A stretch of DNA of 64,000 nt, from NCBI GenBank assembly GCA_018398805.1, contig JAGFBZ010000725.1, positions 62,001 through 126,000 on the forward strand, in the 5' to 3' direction. How positions within the stretch are numbered: position 1 is the first letter of the stretch; every line of letters begins with the position of its first letter. This DNA is from Hirundichthys speculiger. Taxonomy: Eukaryota > Chordata > Actinopteri > Beloniformes > Exocoetidae. The translations under genes and the position numbers were made by a program. Under the pieces are notes generated by a model. That model saw only the letters and a program-made list of their open reading frames with translations. It had not been told where the DNA came from and made no database searches. Of the stretch, positions 33,396 to 48,000 are shown piece after piece.

Positions 33396-36063
33396 CTGAA
33401 ATGGAGAAATAAATATGTCTGTTACAGGATCAAAATACAGACTTAACTGTAAATCTGGTCTACGCTGCTCAGTGACTATTGATCCAGGTGTAAACACGCT
33501 GGACCTTTGAACTGGTGTGAATCTTTTCCCTGATGGCCCGTCTGCATCAGTATCAGGGCTGTCGTCCCAGCTGCAGGTAGAATGTCCACCTGGTTCATGT
33601 TGCTTTTTCCTTCCCTTTAACATCAGGACTCTGGCAACCACCGCGGGATGTGACGCATCAGGGGGCGACGGCTTTGTGAGTTCACGTCATCGCTTCAAAA
33701 CCTTCAGTTTAAATGACTCGTAAAAGCCCAAATGCTGTGGTAACGACCGGTTTCGACCTGTGCTGCCACCTAGTGGACACCGTTTTCGCTAGAGGTCAGC
33801 GATACTGGGAATTTTGGTATCGATCCAATACCAAGTAAATACAGGGCCACTATTGCCGGTACTGATACTGATACCAATAACGATACTTTTTCATATTAAA
33901 GGTGGGGTTGGTGTTGTTTTTTTGCAGCACTTTTTACAATATTGCCTGAAAACCTTTTCACATTCCCATTGCACCCACTGAAATAAAATGTTTGCAAAAA
34001 AAACTAAACGTTTTGGTCCAGTCTAGAGGGTATAATCAGAGAAAAACTCTGACCAATCAAAACAGTGATCATCGCTGTTTTGATTGGCTGCATAATACGT
34101 CCATCAAATATCAATGCACTCCCACCCACCCCTCCCTCCCTCCCTGCGGTTCATGTAGTCGTGAATCATGTGAAGGCGTGGTTTCGAGGGGTGAGCTGAA
34201 GAGGAGGAGGCGGAGCCTTTGGGAGGAAAGAGGGAGTGTATATTTTCAAAATCTCACTTGAGTTGGATTGCTGGAACCGTTTTTGATTTTTGTTGTTGGA
34301 TTATTTTTTAAAACCTAGGATAACATTTCGATAAACTTTATAGGTGACAGCAAAATAATTTATTATCACAGTTAACATTTTTCTGTAAATATTGATTGGA
34401 GTTGAATTGGTTTATTCTTAATGGTATCGATCTTTTTACACGAGTATCATTCGATATCAATACCAGCATTGGTATCGATATTATCGATATTTAGATCGAT
34501 CCGCCCACCTCTAGTTTTCACGATCCTCAGGTTTCCCCTGACGAGAGCTAAATGTTTGAGGTCATAATACGATATAATATTTTCATTAGGGCTGGGCAAC
34601 GATTAAAATTTTTAATCGCGATTAATCGCATTATTTCCCTGATTAATCGCGATTAATCGCATTGTATACGCAAAATCAAATAATGAATTCAAAAAGTAGT
34701 GTAAAATCCCCTTTTATCTAAATGTTCTGCTCTCATATGAACTAAAGTGTCATAACATTTGTTGTTCAAACACTTTTAACATCAGCACTTGTCAGTAACG
34801 CATATTTAGTGTAAATCTCATCTTAAAAAATGTAAAATAAAATAAAGCTTATTGCCACTGCTGGGGTATTAATGTCATCCTGTTTTTATAAAAAAATTTA
34901 AAAAAGTCTACAAACAAAATGATTGTGTCTCAGCACAATCAGAACATTAAAACAGGTCATTTCTGAGGTAACAGCAGAAACTTTTAACGGGGAGTTCAAC
35001 TTGGCAGTTGTTACAAATAACCTTGATTCTGTCGAATCCTCCTTCTGGGAGAATTTTAAAATGAAAATGTCCATGTTACATGTCCATCATGTAACTACCA
35101 ATTCGTGTATCATTCATTCTTTCTATTTTCAATTGTCAATCAAAAATTTAAAAAATTAAAAAGTGACATTTAAATATGTTTTTCGGTTTTTAATTTATAA
35201 GAAAAAAAAAAGGAAAAAATGCCTGGGTTTTTTTAATATTTTAATTTTAGACTTGGATCAAAAATACGAAATGAAAAAAATGGTCCACAGGACTGAATTT
35301 GTTTTATAATCAATCAATCTGTTGTCATTACACATCTGTGCCACTAGATGGAGCCGCACTGAAGTAACCAGTAAGAATAGCACGACAGTGAACACATGAA
35401 GAGATCTGATGTGACATGGAGGAATGACGCGAAAGTTTTGTTGCAGTCCAGAATTTTCTTTTTCAGACAGAATTGTTAATATTGCTACCTGAGTTGGTAC
35501 CCGAAGTGTTAAGTATACAGATTTTTATGGTTTTTCATGTCTGTTCTAGTTTTTTTCGCATGTTTACCTGCCAATTGTTTTCCGGTTCCGGCCAGTAACC
35601 GAACTTTCAAAACAAAAGCATATGAGCGCGTTAACTCGCGATAAAATAATTGTCGGCGTTAATAAATGAATGCGTTAACGCGATAATAACGCGTTAACTT
35701 GCCCAGCCCTAATTTTCATATATTATTTGTAATAATGTGTTAATAATGTGTAATAATGTTTATGGACACCGCTAGAATGTTTGCTTGACATTTAGATTAT
35801 CTCTGTGGAGATTGTGGTCGTGAATTTGTTTGAAAGCCTGCTCTCATTTCTTGGTTTGCCCTTTTAGTTTGAATTAAAGTTTTTAGTGCACATTTAGCTG
35901 TTTAAGACTCAACTTTAATGTCTTTAGGAATATTGGTTGTCTTTAGATTTTATGACTGAGTCCCCAGGTTTGTTATCTTTGAAATTCTTGCTGTCTTAGG
36001 TTTTTATTCCACAGATAAACACATTTTTGTTTACGATCCCTATTCCTGGACCAAGACAATCAA

Positions 36064-36094
<31 letters not shown>

Positions 36095-39000
36095 CTGGAA
36101 CTGGCAATGCAGGACCCCTCCTCTATGTGGTTATAAAGTTAAACACTCTGTGTGCATTGTTTTCAGCACCTTCGTGGCATTAACAACAAAAATATTCTGC
36201 ATGGCATAAAAAAGCTTGCATTAGTCTTTGTTTTCGGTCTCTTCTTGGCACCAGATAAAAGAACACAAATGACTTTTCAAGACCACATGAAACTGTCCAC
36301 CACCGTCAGCAACAGATTTTCCAGATGGCTAAAAGACGCCTTTGAAAAGACTCGCACGCCGGAAATTCCTACAAAAAAGCTCAAGGTGGTCTCTGTCAGG
36401 ACTGAAACTCTGATGACACACAAGCTGGAGGGAAACACTGCATGGATGCTGACCTCTGCCCTCGGAAGCCTTGACCAGGTGCAAAGGCCCCTGGGAAATG
36501 GAGTGCCTGCCGGTCTCAGCACCAGCTTCTCGTTTGCCCCGATGGCTCCCTGAGTCAGACCTGAGGCATCCCTGAGAGCACCTGGTTCCAGGGACGCCGC
36601 TCTCACACAGGTGGACGGAGCAGGTGATGTAGACCTGCAGACACGGTTAGGAAGACATGTTTGTACGTCTCCAGCAGCTCAACGCCTCCACCCAGAAGTT
36701 TACAGGCCGGTTTCATTTTTCCCTCAATGTCTGGCTGTAAAGTTGGAAAGTGTGAGAATATTGAGAGAGAAACTTTTTTTTTTTATTGTTTTCCTAAATC
36801 TCAAAGTAGTTGCGGTAGTATTTGGTAGAAAACTTAAGTGTCCAAACTCCAGTCTTCAAGGGCCGGTGTCCTGCATGTCCTCAAGGACTGGAATCGACAC
36901 CCCCGCTTTATACTGTTTAACTCTGCTTAAGACTTGTGGGTTCCCCCATGTTCCTGACAGACCTGGTGGATCTGAATCCAGGTTGTGGGCCTTTTTTTGC
37001 TGCATTTTCAGTTTCAGGTTCAGTGTTCTAGAGGACTGACATCAGGTCTGGGTGACTGTCACTCCAAATTTCTTAATTTTGCTGTCCTAAAGCTGATTAA
37101 TTGGGAGGTATGCTTCGCATCATTGTCCTTTTGGAAGACCTATTCACACCCAACCTCGACCATCTGCACTTATTGTCTTGAGATGTTTCAGTCTCATCAA
37201 ACCACAGGAGACATCTTTAAAAATGAAGATCCTTGTCCCCATATGGAGTTGCAAACTGTTATCTGACATTTTTAAAAAGGCATTTTGGAGTCGTGGGTTT
37301 CTCTCGTTGTGTGGTCTTTCAACTCATGTTGGTACAGAAGGTGTTTAACTTTGGATAGTAGTATTCTCTTCCTCATTTCACCCAGTATCTTTACTCAGTC
37401 TAGCTGCTGTGGGATTCATTTAAACATTCTTCAGTGAAGCATGCAAACATTGGCCACTTTTAGGCTAAATGGCATTTGCTATTTGAGATAATTCAATGTG
37501 TACTGCCCCCTTGTGGAAACTCCATAATTTGTGTTTTGAGTTTTGTAGATTTTGATCTGTTCGGGCTACCGTAGCTGCTCACGCGCGCACCACTGTTGCA
37601 GTTAAGCAGTCTCCATGGTGTTTAAGCCTCTTGTTTTCTCTTTTTGACCCATAAAAATATCTGTAAGTATTAAGTTATATGCAATGTTAGAGTCCGATTC
37701 AATAGTTCCTGTAAAATAAGCGGGCGCTAATTTCATTAGCATGTCTATGCCGTTTTCAATATAAATTAGCATCGTGCTAACCGCTAGCTTCTCTATCGAT
37801 TTTCTAAGTCTTAGTTGATTTAAACTATATTGTTTTCTGTCTGTTGATGAATATGTCATATTGTAATGTGCATTCCTGTCTGTTACAGTTTTACAGTTAA
37901 ACCAGTAAATGAACCAACACAGTAAGAGGCTTCCTGGTGACTTATTGGTGACACTGTTAGCTACTGGTGAAAGGCAGAATACAATGGTTTAAAAAAAAAT
38001 AACTTCACCTCCTCATGTTCTCCAATGAACTCAAAAGCTTCCATCCCAAACCTGAACTGAGAGTTGGAGCCAGAGTAGATCTGCACAGTTTTGTCCTTCA
38101 CACACCTGCAGGAAAGCAGTTCAAATGCTTTAGAAACAGCACATTTCTCATAGTAATCAGTTCCACAGAAACGTCTTCACTCAGTACCCATTTTCCATGA
38201 TGGCGTAGCTGACACGGGAGTTGGGGTTGTCGTAGGGAGTTGCTTTGCAAGACTCCACAAAGAGCACTGTGTTGGGGATGGACGTGGTCGCCTCGATCTG
38301 CATGAAGATCTGCTGCTTGAGGTAAACCTCCACTGGGTAGGTGCTGGCATCCACTCGTGTCCTGAAACGCTGAGTCTCAAAGAACTCAAACTGGAAGGTG
38401 AAGGCACCAAAGCCCATCTCTCTGAAGGAATACGGGCTTTTGTGCGTGAATCCCAGGGTCAGGTTGGCCCGCTTTGGATAGGCGCAGGAAAAGCTGATAT
38501 CCACATCATGTCTCCTTGAAATTACTTGATGCGGATCAGCTGATGTGATCACATTTTTAAAGATGACATTATCATCATCCTCCTGAAAGTGACATAAGGT
38601 AAATGAAATCATCATGAAATGTGACGGTTACACTTGAAGTGTATTAAAATAACCCACTCAACATCGAAAAATTCAGTTGGTAATAAGCACTTTAAGGCGA
38701 AACCTAATAACCTAGGGTCATTTTTCTAGTCTAGACGTTTCTGGCACAACTTCCAAGGTACATGAAGAGGACAAAAAGTTATTTTCGAGATCAGGAATCC
38801 ATCCACAACGGGATGTAAAGCTGGTTTGGTATTTGACCATTGTGTTGTTCCCCTTGGTGTTTAGACCCCTGGTATCCTATTTACAAGAACTCCACCTAAA
38901 AGAGATACTGTATTTTCATTCTTTCCAATCCATCCATCATCTACACCCATTTAATTCTATTCCAGGGTCACAGGGATCTCCTGGTGTGTATCCCAGCTCT

Positions 39001-42000
39001 CTTCAGGTAAAAGGTGGAGGTACACCTTGAAAAGGTCACTGGTCCGTTGCTGAACCACATATAACAAACAACCATACACACTGACTCCATGCTGCCCTCT
39101 TTCTTGTTTAATTAAAATAATGGCAAGTAAAAAAAAAAAAACTCCCCTAGAGGTAGAAAAACCTTGAGGGCAAACAGTGTCAAGGAAAAACTCCCCTTTA
39201 AGAGGAAGAAACCTTGATCAGGACCTGGATCATAAGGAGGGACCTTGATGAAGATCAACTGGGTAAAGAAAGAAAAGAGGAGGGAGACAGGACAGAGAGA
39301 GAAGAGGCACGGAGGAAAAAATATACTCTAGGGATGTAACTATATGGAAAATTTGATATCTCGATTATCGTGACCAAATTATTACAGTTTACGATATTAT
39401 TGCGATGTTCTTAATTGCTGTACAAATGTCTAAAAAAACATACATTTTAATAATTTCACAAAATCTTGTGATTTTCTTGTTGAAGCATCAGAAGCCAAAA
39501 TATCAAAATGAAACTTTCACATTAAAAGTGCAAACAACTGGCACAGAAAGAGGTTTTATTTTAAATGAACAAAATAAATAACAGGGACAAAGCTTATTTG
39601 TCTGGTGCAAATATAAAGAAACACTTTAACAACCATAGTAGGTCAAAATATGGAAACAATTATCAGGAACAAAAATTATAGTGCAAGTTCAAATGAAATA
39701 AACTTTGGACTTTAACCCTAAATACGTATAAATGTGCAAATAAAGAAACAGTTGTTTAGGAGCCAAATATGTTGTTCTGAATTGTAGTTCACTCTGTGTG
39801 TCTGTGGGTGTCGCTGTGTTGTTACCTGAGGGTCAGGTATACAGGTAGCTGCCTGTTATTGGTTAGCTGTTGGACCCAGAAGGGCAAAGGGTTTTTGACC
39901 GCTGTGGCGCTAACCGCCGGCGTTATGGTTGTCGAATCAGTTAATGGAATAAATTAATATTTTAACTGCATCAGAAGAACATCGTTCTGGTCATGTCCTG
40001 CGTGCTATCACCACTTTCCACCATGATTACGTTACAATGCCGATGTTACAAGCTACGAATTCACGTGAAACACAGTCGCGAGTCGCTCGCAGACTTGAAT
40101 GAGGCTGATATTACACATCCCAGTAATCAACCGCGATAATGAGATGAAGTCAATCATAAACGGTAATCGCTATCGCGTAAAATTTTACCACGTAAAAACC
40201 GGTAACCGGTAACCGTTCCACCCCTAATATACTCAGTAATTATCTGTGAGCTGGAGAACTAATAATGCAAAGTTCTTCTATTCTGACTGGTACATTGCTA
40301 GTACATGAACTACAGAGATGACGATATAAACAGATGTAGGCAGCAACACTGAGGTGGTCAGAGGATCAGACTGCAGGTCAGCATGTTAGTTGATATCTCA
40401 CAGTACAATGAAGCTCAGTTCCATTAATGAGGTGCTCCTAATTAACTATGGATACAGTTGAAGGAAGAAGAGGAAAGGAGGGGAGAGAAGAGGGGTGAGG
40501 GACTATGTGCAACCTACTGCTGTACAGTGAAACACAGAGTTGTAGCAGATGACTGTGGTGGGAGTCCGAGGTTACTAAGGGTGATCTTTGCAACAGCAGA
40601 ATCAGGAGATGGTAAGAACTAGATGGTGCCCTCTAAAAGTAATCTAGTATTCCTTCAAATGAAATTAAAACAGGTTTTTTAACGTGAAAAAGCTCTTTTG
40701 TGCATTACACTGCTTCAAATGTTCCACATACACCCCATTTAGTGTTTGATGTACCTCAACACGAGTCCCACAGGTATTCAGTGACACGACAGCCACCAGG
40801 TGGGTTGCATTGGAGAGTCTTGTCAGGTCACAGGAAGGATCTGTGGAGCTGATGAGTTGCAAATTGTTCTCATTGCGCCTGATGTGGTCGGTCTTCTCCA
40901 CTTCCACAGTTATGGCCATTTCATTGCAGGTCACAGTGGCATCTACATGGTGGAAGACACGCAACAGTCATTTTCTGATCTTGATTACTTTACTTTTGAC
41001 TTGAGGAATTCAACTAACCGTGGTGCCCTACGTCCACAGTCACGCAGCGCAGCTCCGAGTGGAAGATTCGGTTTTGTCTTAAATGAAACAATACCAAGGA
41101 CAATGGACAGCAGTGCACAAAGCCAAATTATCAGCAGTTTTACCAAATAAAAAGACAAGAGAAGAAATCCCTATTAATGGCAGTCCTGGCTCCACTGGAA
41201 ACACCTCTTCCAACTAATCACAGCTGACTTACAGCATCTCTGACTGACTTAAAGACACTCTGAAACACCTTTATTGATTATTGCTTAAAATGAATACTCA
41301 ATACTCAATGGTTTTGATACTCAAAACCATTTCTGAACCACAGAGAAGTTTGTTGCTGATGTAAACTGTAAGAGCAGCGGATTTGCATAAGTCTGGAGAT
41401 CAATAAAGATGATCTCAGACATCCGACAGTGATTAGCATGTGGCTAACTTAGCCCCAGCTGTGGTTAGCATGTAACATACTTAGCCTCATTTACAAGGCT
41501 GCATACTTAGCTGTGGTTAGTATGTGGCTAACTTAGCTTCATTTACAATGCTGCTTCGTCCAATGTGGCTAGCAAATGGCTAACTTAGCTCCATTTACAA
41601 TGCGGCATCCTTAGCTGTGGTTGGCATGTGGGTAATATAGCCTAATTTACAATGCTACATACTTAGCTGCGGTGAGCATGTGGCTAACTTAGCTTTATTT
41701 ACAGTGCTGCTTACTCAGATGTGGTTAGCATGTGGAAAACATAGCCTCATTTACAATGTTGCATTCTCAGCAGTGGTTAGCATGTAGTGAACTTAGCCTC
41801 ATTTACAATGCTGCACACTAAGCTGTGGTTAGCATGTGGCTATCTTAGCCTCATTTACAATGCTGCTTACACAGCTGTGGTTAGCATGTGGCTAACTTAG
41901 CTTCATTTACAATGCTGCATATTTGGCTGTGGTTAGCACGTGGGTACTTATGTACTTCGCAGTTCATACTTGGAAAGTACAACTCTGGAGATCATGCTCT

Positions 42001-45000
42001 GGAGGACATGAGGATGCAGTTTAATCTTTCTGCGATTGAACTTCAGTCCTTGGTGGCTTTACGGCTCAGCTAGCAGGCTAACACATGTTCAAAAATGTCT
42101 CCAACAAAGTTTTAACTTTATCTTTTACTGCTTTTTCTTCCATGATCACTTCTGCTTCTGGGATGCTTTGTCGTGTCGAGTCACAAGACAACGCTGGATG
42201 CATCCTTGATTAAATGGCGGTGCGAGAGCACATCTGAAATCAGCTACGGTTGGAAGACATTGTCCAGAAATCCCTCACCCTGTCTTCTGTCTAACAAATG
42301 ACCCTGCTGTCATCCCCGCTGCAAAAATACACCCATTTTACAATTTAAATGAGCTGTGATTCGCTGGAAGAGCTGTTTCTAAGGGAGCCAGGACTGCTGA
42401 TCTTTTCCAGAAAAGACAAACCCAATCAGACTGTTTGTATAAAACTTACCCGTCTTTTGCTTCAGACACAAAGCAAATAGGAAAATGATCTTTCAGCTCA
42501 AACTCAGTCGGTGTCCATTTTATTATATAAACATCTGTGGCGACTTTTTCCTTCAAAATGCCCCCTGGTCCTGTCACAATCAGGTCATTGATTCTAAAGA
42601 CAAGCAATGTTTACAACTGAGAATGGCAATTCTGGGTGTTCAGGAAGTTAAGACGGTCAGTTAACTCTTCATGATAAGGTCTGATAAACGGAAAATCTGA
42701 GAAAAACTGCTGCAAACTGAGATTTTCATGCAAAACTTTCTTACATTGCGTACTGAGCTGTGGATCTGACTTTGATTTCAAGGGTGCGATTGACAAAGGC
42801 AGGAAGGTTTATTCCATTAGCCGGAGTTGGTGACAAGAATATGGGAAAGTAATCACCGTCGAGACATGAAGGGATGTCATACGAGTCCACTGGAAATCAG
42901 ATAAGAGGAAACACTGACTGTGAGATACTCTTCAAATGTTCATATGTAAGTAGGTAATAAAATATGAGAAAGTGTTTGCATACCAAAAACAGTAAAATCC
43001 AATGGAATCTTGCTTAAAGGAGCAATTGATTTTCGGTAATATGGTGTGGTTGGCATTGGTGCTGATGTGGTGATTCCTGGCTCAGCTGTGGCGTTTACTG
43101 GAGGAAACGTGGTGATTCCTGGCTCAGCTGTGGCGTTTACTGGAGGAAACGTGGTGATTCCTGGCTCAGCTGTGGCGTTTACTGGAGGAAACGTGGTGAT
43201 TCCTGGCTTAGATGTGGCGTTTATTGGAGGAGATGTGGTGTTTCTTGGCTCAGTTGTGGTGTTTCCTGGCTCAGTTGCGGTCACTACGACAGCACGTTTA
43301 TGTCGCTCCACTGACAGCGGTCGCTTTGTTGTGTAGGATCCATCAGAGTAGAGGACTGTGATCTCCTTCCTGGCAAAGTCCTCCACCACAATTTCAATAG
43401 GATGGTATCCAGTGTGGTCGCTGTAGTTGTAAGTAAGGGAGCAGGAATTCTGACAAAAAAATGGTGACATCATTAGAGAATAAACAAGGTCAGAAAATCG
43501 ACATCACCGTCCAGGGTCTTATTTCTGAAAACCTTTTAGCCCATCTTGCTTTTATTCTCAGATTGATTAAGCAGTAAATGAAAGCTTGGAAAGAGCTTCC
43601 TAATGACTTTCTACTGACAACCTAGCTCCAGTATTTATCCCACTGACAATAATTACTGGACATCTGCTCAACGTGACCCACAGGTTTGTACGGAGAGCTT
43701 TTGAAGCTGTTTTATCTCGGACTGCTCACCACATTGCAAAGAGGTTGTTCACCTCAGCACGACTGGACATCCCACTGGAGGCTCGCTAGCAGTCCACGAG
43801 GCAAAGTTATTTTCAAGATCAGGAATCCATCCACAACAGGATGTAAAGCTAGTTTGGTATTTGACCATTGTGTTGCTACTTGGTGTTTAGACCCCTGGTA
43901 TCCTATTTACAAGAACTCCACCTAAAAGAGATACTGTATTTTCATTCTTTCTAATCCATCCATCATCTACACCCATTTATTTCTACACAGATCTCCTGGT
44001 GTGTATCCCAGCTCTCTTCAAGTAAAAGGCGGAGGTACACCTTAAAAAGGTCACTGGTCCGTTGCTGAACCACATCTTTCTTGTTTAATTAAAACAATGG
44101 CAAGTAAAAAAAAAAAAAAAAAAAAAAACTCCCCTAGAGGTAGAAAAACCTTGAGGGCAAACAGTGTCAAGGAAAAACTCCCCTTTAAGAGGAAGAAACC
44201 TTGATCAGGACCTGGATCATAAGGAGGGACCTTGATGAAGATCAACTGGGTAAAGAAAGAAAAGAGGAGGGAGACAGGACAGAGAGAGAAGAAGCACGTA
44301 GGAAAAAATATACTCATAGTAATTATCTATGAGCTGGAGAACTAATGATTCAAAGTTCTTCTATGCTGACTGGTTTATTGTTAGTACATGAACTACAGAG
44401 ATGACTATATAAACAGATGTAGGCAGCAACACTGAGGTGGTCAGAGGATATAGACGGGTGGAGGTCAATGCTGGGATGAGGTCTATATAGACAGGTGGAG
44501 GTCAACGCTGGGATGGCATCTATATAGACAGGTGGAGGTCAACGCTGGGATGACATCTATATAGACAGGTGGAGGTCAACTAGGGCTGGGTTAAACGATT
44601 ATTTTTGTAATCGATTAATCTAGAAAATAGTTTTTCGATGCATCGATTAATCTAACGATTCATTTTTAAATCCGATTCGATTCGATTCGATTATCGATTA
44701 TCTCCCCATAATTTGACCTATATAGCAATTAATGCAAATTTATCTCCATGAATAAAACACAAATTTCTTCTTTCAAGTTCAAAAATCAATTATATTGAAC
44801 AATACAACAATAAAGTGCACACAGTTATAGTGCAATGGAATCCTATAATAAAAAATAATAAAATAAAACTTTCCTTCAATAATAATACTAATACTGCAAA
44901 AAAAACACACTCTGAACCAAAATCTTATCAACATAAAATAAATAAAAAATAACAGCAGCAGTGACAGCTGCAATTTACAAAACAACACAATGTGTGACAG

Positions 45001-48000
45001 CAGCAACTTAGCCTAATCATTTAAATCTGTGAAATAAATAACAAATAAATTCAAGTATTAGGCCTATTACTGTTAAGTGAACAGTAGTTTAACTTTTAGT
45101 AGTTAGGATGCTCTCAGTAACTGCAGCAGCCTGCAGGGGGGTGTTTTTTTTTCATCTGATAGTACAAACTTTTCTGCTTATCCCTGTCCCTGAAAACATA
45201 AATCACAAACATAGTGCACAGGTTAATAAAAATATATACTTCTAAATGATCTGCCCATACCAATAAAGTATAATAATAATAATAAGAATAATAATAAGAA
45301 TAATAATACATCAACCTAAAAGTTGAAAGTTAAACTAACTTTAGCGTGTATTTGAGGAGTGTGTGTCTGTGTCAGTTAAAAAAAAGTGTGAGCAAGAGGC
45401 GAGTGTGTGATAGAGATGCGCGGATGAACCGCGCACCCGCGGGCGGAGCGGATAATCCGCATATCGGGCGGATGACTCGTCAAAAAATAATACTTTAATT
45501 AAATTCGGGCGGGTTGCGGTTGAAGCACTCAAATAATAATAATAAGAAAAAAATTTTACATATTATTAAAAAAGGATGGCGGGTCGGTTCGGTTTTGAAA
45601 ATTGGTGAAAATGAAAAAACGTTCCTGCAAATGGATAGCGGGCGGATAGAGATTTTAAGAAGCGGTTGCGGGTTAAAATATACGTCATCCGCGCATCTCT
45701 AGTGTGTGAGGGGCGTGTGTGTGTGTTTAAGTGGGCACATGTTCTGTGTGTGCGAGGCTGGAGCACAAGTTACGTGGTGCGGTTTGGATGAATGACGGGG
45801 TTAATCACCGCAAACAAGGAAAGAAAAAAAAGTTGAAAACTTACGGCGTCTTCTCCTCCACACAAGCAGCTCCCGCGTGCCTCTTCTCAAGGTGCTGGTG
45901 CATCGCGGTAGTGCTTTTATGATATGCCATCTCTATTTTTGCACAGGTCACAGACCACCGAATCGTTCCCTTTAGGTGTAAAGTACTCCCATAGTTTTGA
46001 CATCCTGTTACGAGATAGCTTCTTCTCCCCCGACTCGCTGCTACTTGATACCGCGGCCGCCGCCATTTTTTGATTCTGAGTGACGACGCATCGACGTGCA
46101 GTTTTTGCGTCGACGTATTTTTTGCGTCGACGTAATCGATGGCATCGACGCGTCGTCCCAGCCCTAAGGTCAACGCTGGGATGGCGTCTATATAGACAGG
46201 TGGACGTCAACGCTGGGATGGCGTCTATATAGACAGGTGGAGGTCAACGCTGGGATGACGTCTATATAGACGGGTGGAGGTCAACGCTGGGATGGCGTCT
46301 ATATAGACAGGTGGAGGTCAACGCTGGATGACGTCTATATAGACCGGTGGAGGTCAACGCTGGGATGACGTCTATATAGACAGGTGGAGGTCAACGTTGG
46401 GATGACGTCTATATAGACAGGTAGATGTCAACACTGGGATGACATCTATATAGACAGGTGGAGGTCAACTCTGGGATGACGTCTATATAGACAGGTGGAG
46501 GTAAACGCTGGGATGACGTCTATATAGACGGGTGGAGGTCAACGCTGGGATGGCGTCTATATAGACAGGTGGAGGTCAACGCTGGGATGACGTCTACATA
46601 GACGGGTGGAGGTCAACGCTGGGATGGCGTCTATATAGACAGGTGGAGGTCAACGCTGGATGACGTCTATATAGACCGGTGGAGGTCAACGCTGGGATGA
46701 CGTATATATAGACAGGTGGAGGTCAACGCTGGGATCACCTGTCTATATAGACGGGTGGAGGTCAACGCTGGGATGGCGTCTATATAGACGGGTGGAGGTC
46801 AACGCTGGGATGACGTCTATATAGACGGGTGGAGGTCAACGCTGGGATGCGTCTATATAGACAGGTGGAGGTCAACGCTGGGATCACCTGTCTATATAGA
46901 CGGGTGGAGGTCAACGCTGGGATGGAGTCTATATAGACAGGTGGAGGTCAACGCTGGGATGGCGTCTATATAGACGGGTGGAGGTCAACGCTGGGATGAC
47001 GTCTATATAGACGGGTGGAGGTCAACGCTGGGATGCGTCTATATAGACAGGTGGAGGTCAACGCTGGGATGCGTCTATATAGACAGGTGGAGGTCAACGC
47101 TGGGATGACGTCTATATAGACCGGTGGAGGTCAACGCTGGGATGACGTATATATAGACAGGTGGAGGTCAACGTTGGGATGACGTCTATATAGACAGGTG
47201 GAAGTCAACGCTGGGATGACGTCTATATAGACAGGTGGAGGTAAACGCTAGGATGACGTCTATATCGACAGGTGGAGGTCAAGGCTGGGATGACGTCTGT
47301 ATCGATAGGTGGAGGTAAACGCTAGGATGACGTCTATATAGACAGGTGGAGGTAAACGCTAGGATGACGTCTATATAGACGGGTGGAGGTCAACGCTGGG
47401 ATGACGTCTATATAGACGGGTGGAGGTAAACGCTGGGATGACGTCTATATAGACAGGTGGAGGTCAACGCTGGGATGACGTCTATATAGACCGGCGGAGG
47501 TCAACACTGGGATGACGTCTATATAGACGGGCGGAGGTCAACGCTGGGATGACATCTATATAGACTGTTGGAGGTCAACGCTGGGATGACGTCTATCTAG
47601 ACAGGTGGAGGTAAACGCTAGGATGACGTCTATATAGACAGGTGGAGGTCATCGCTAGGATGACGTCTATATAGACAGGTGGAGGTCATCGTTAGGATGA
47701 CGTCTATATAGACAGGTGGAGGTAAACGCTGGGATGACGTCTATATAGACAGGTGGAGGTCAACGCTGGGATGACGTCTATATAGACAGGTGGAGGTCAA
47801 CGTTGGGATGACGTCTATATAGACAGGTAGATGTCAACACTGGGATGACATCTATATAGACAGGTGGAGGTCAACTCTGGGATGACGTCTATATAGAGAG
47901 GTGGAGGTCAACGCTGGGATGACGTCTATATAGACGGGTGGAGGTCAACGCTGGGATGACGTCTATATAGACGGGTGGATGTCAACACTGGAATGACGTC

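Larger units (their letters stand above)
44581..46166 (-). mobile_element. BED-finger hAT element inside the minisatellite (sister of 13167-18465)
   Basis: The ends TAGGGCTGGGTTAAACGA and, on the other strand, TAGGGCTGGGACGACGCG are flanked by the exact duplication AGGTCAAC (44573-44580, 46167-46174), which is part of the 37-bp unit. On the minus strand it has the same BED exon (near 46,060-45,845) and second exon (near 45,210-45,080) as the 13-kb copy. An extra A in the finger exon and a changed A-run break both frames. Confidence 0.94.

Noticed and set aside
36152..36553. 133-codon plus-strand frame
   Set aside because: Mostly antisense to exon 12 of ZP gene 2, which has splice sites, phase match and a conserved furin motif.
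43046..43336. 96-codon plus-strand frame with repeats
   Set aside because: Antisense shadow of the mucin-like exon 5; its repeats mirror the 42-bp coding units.
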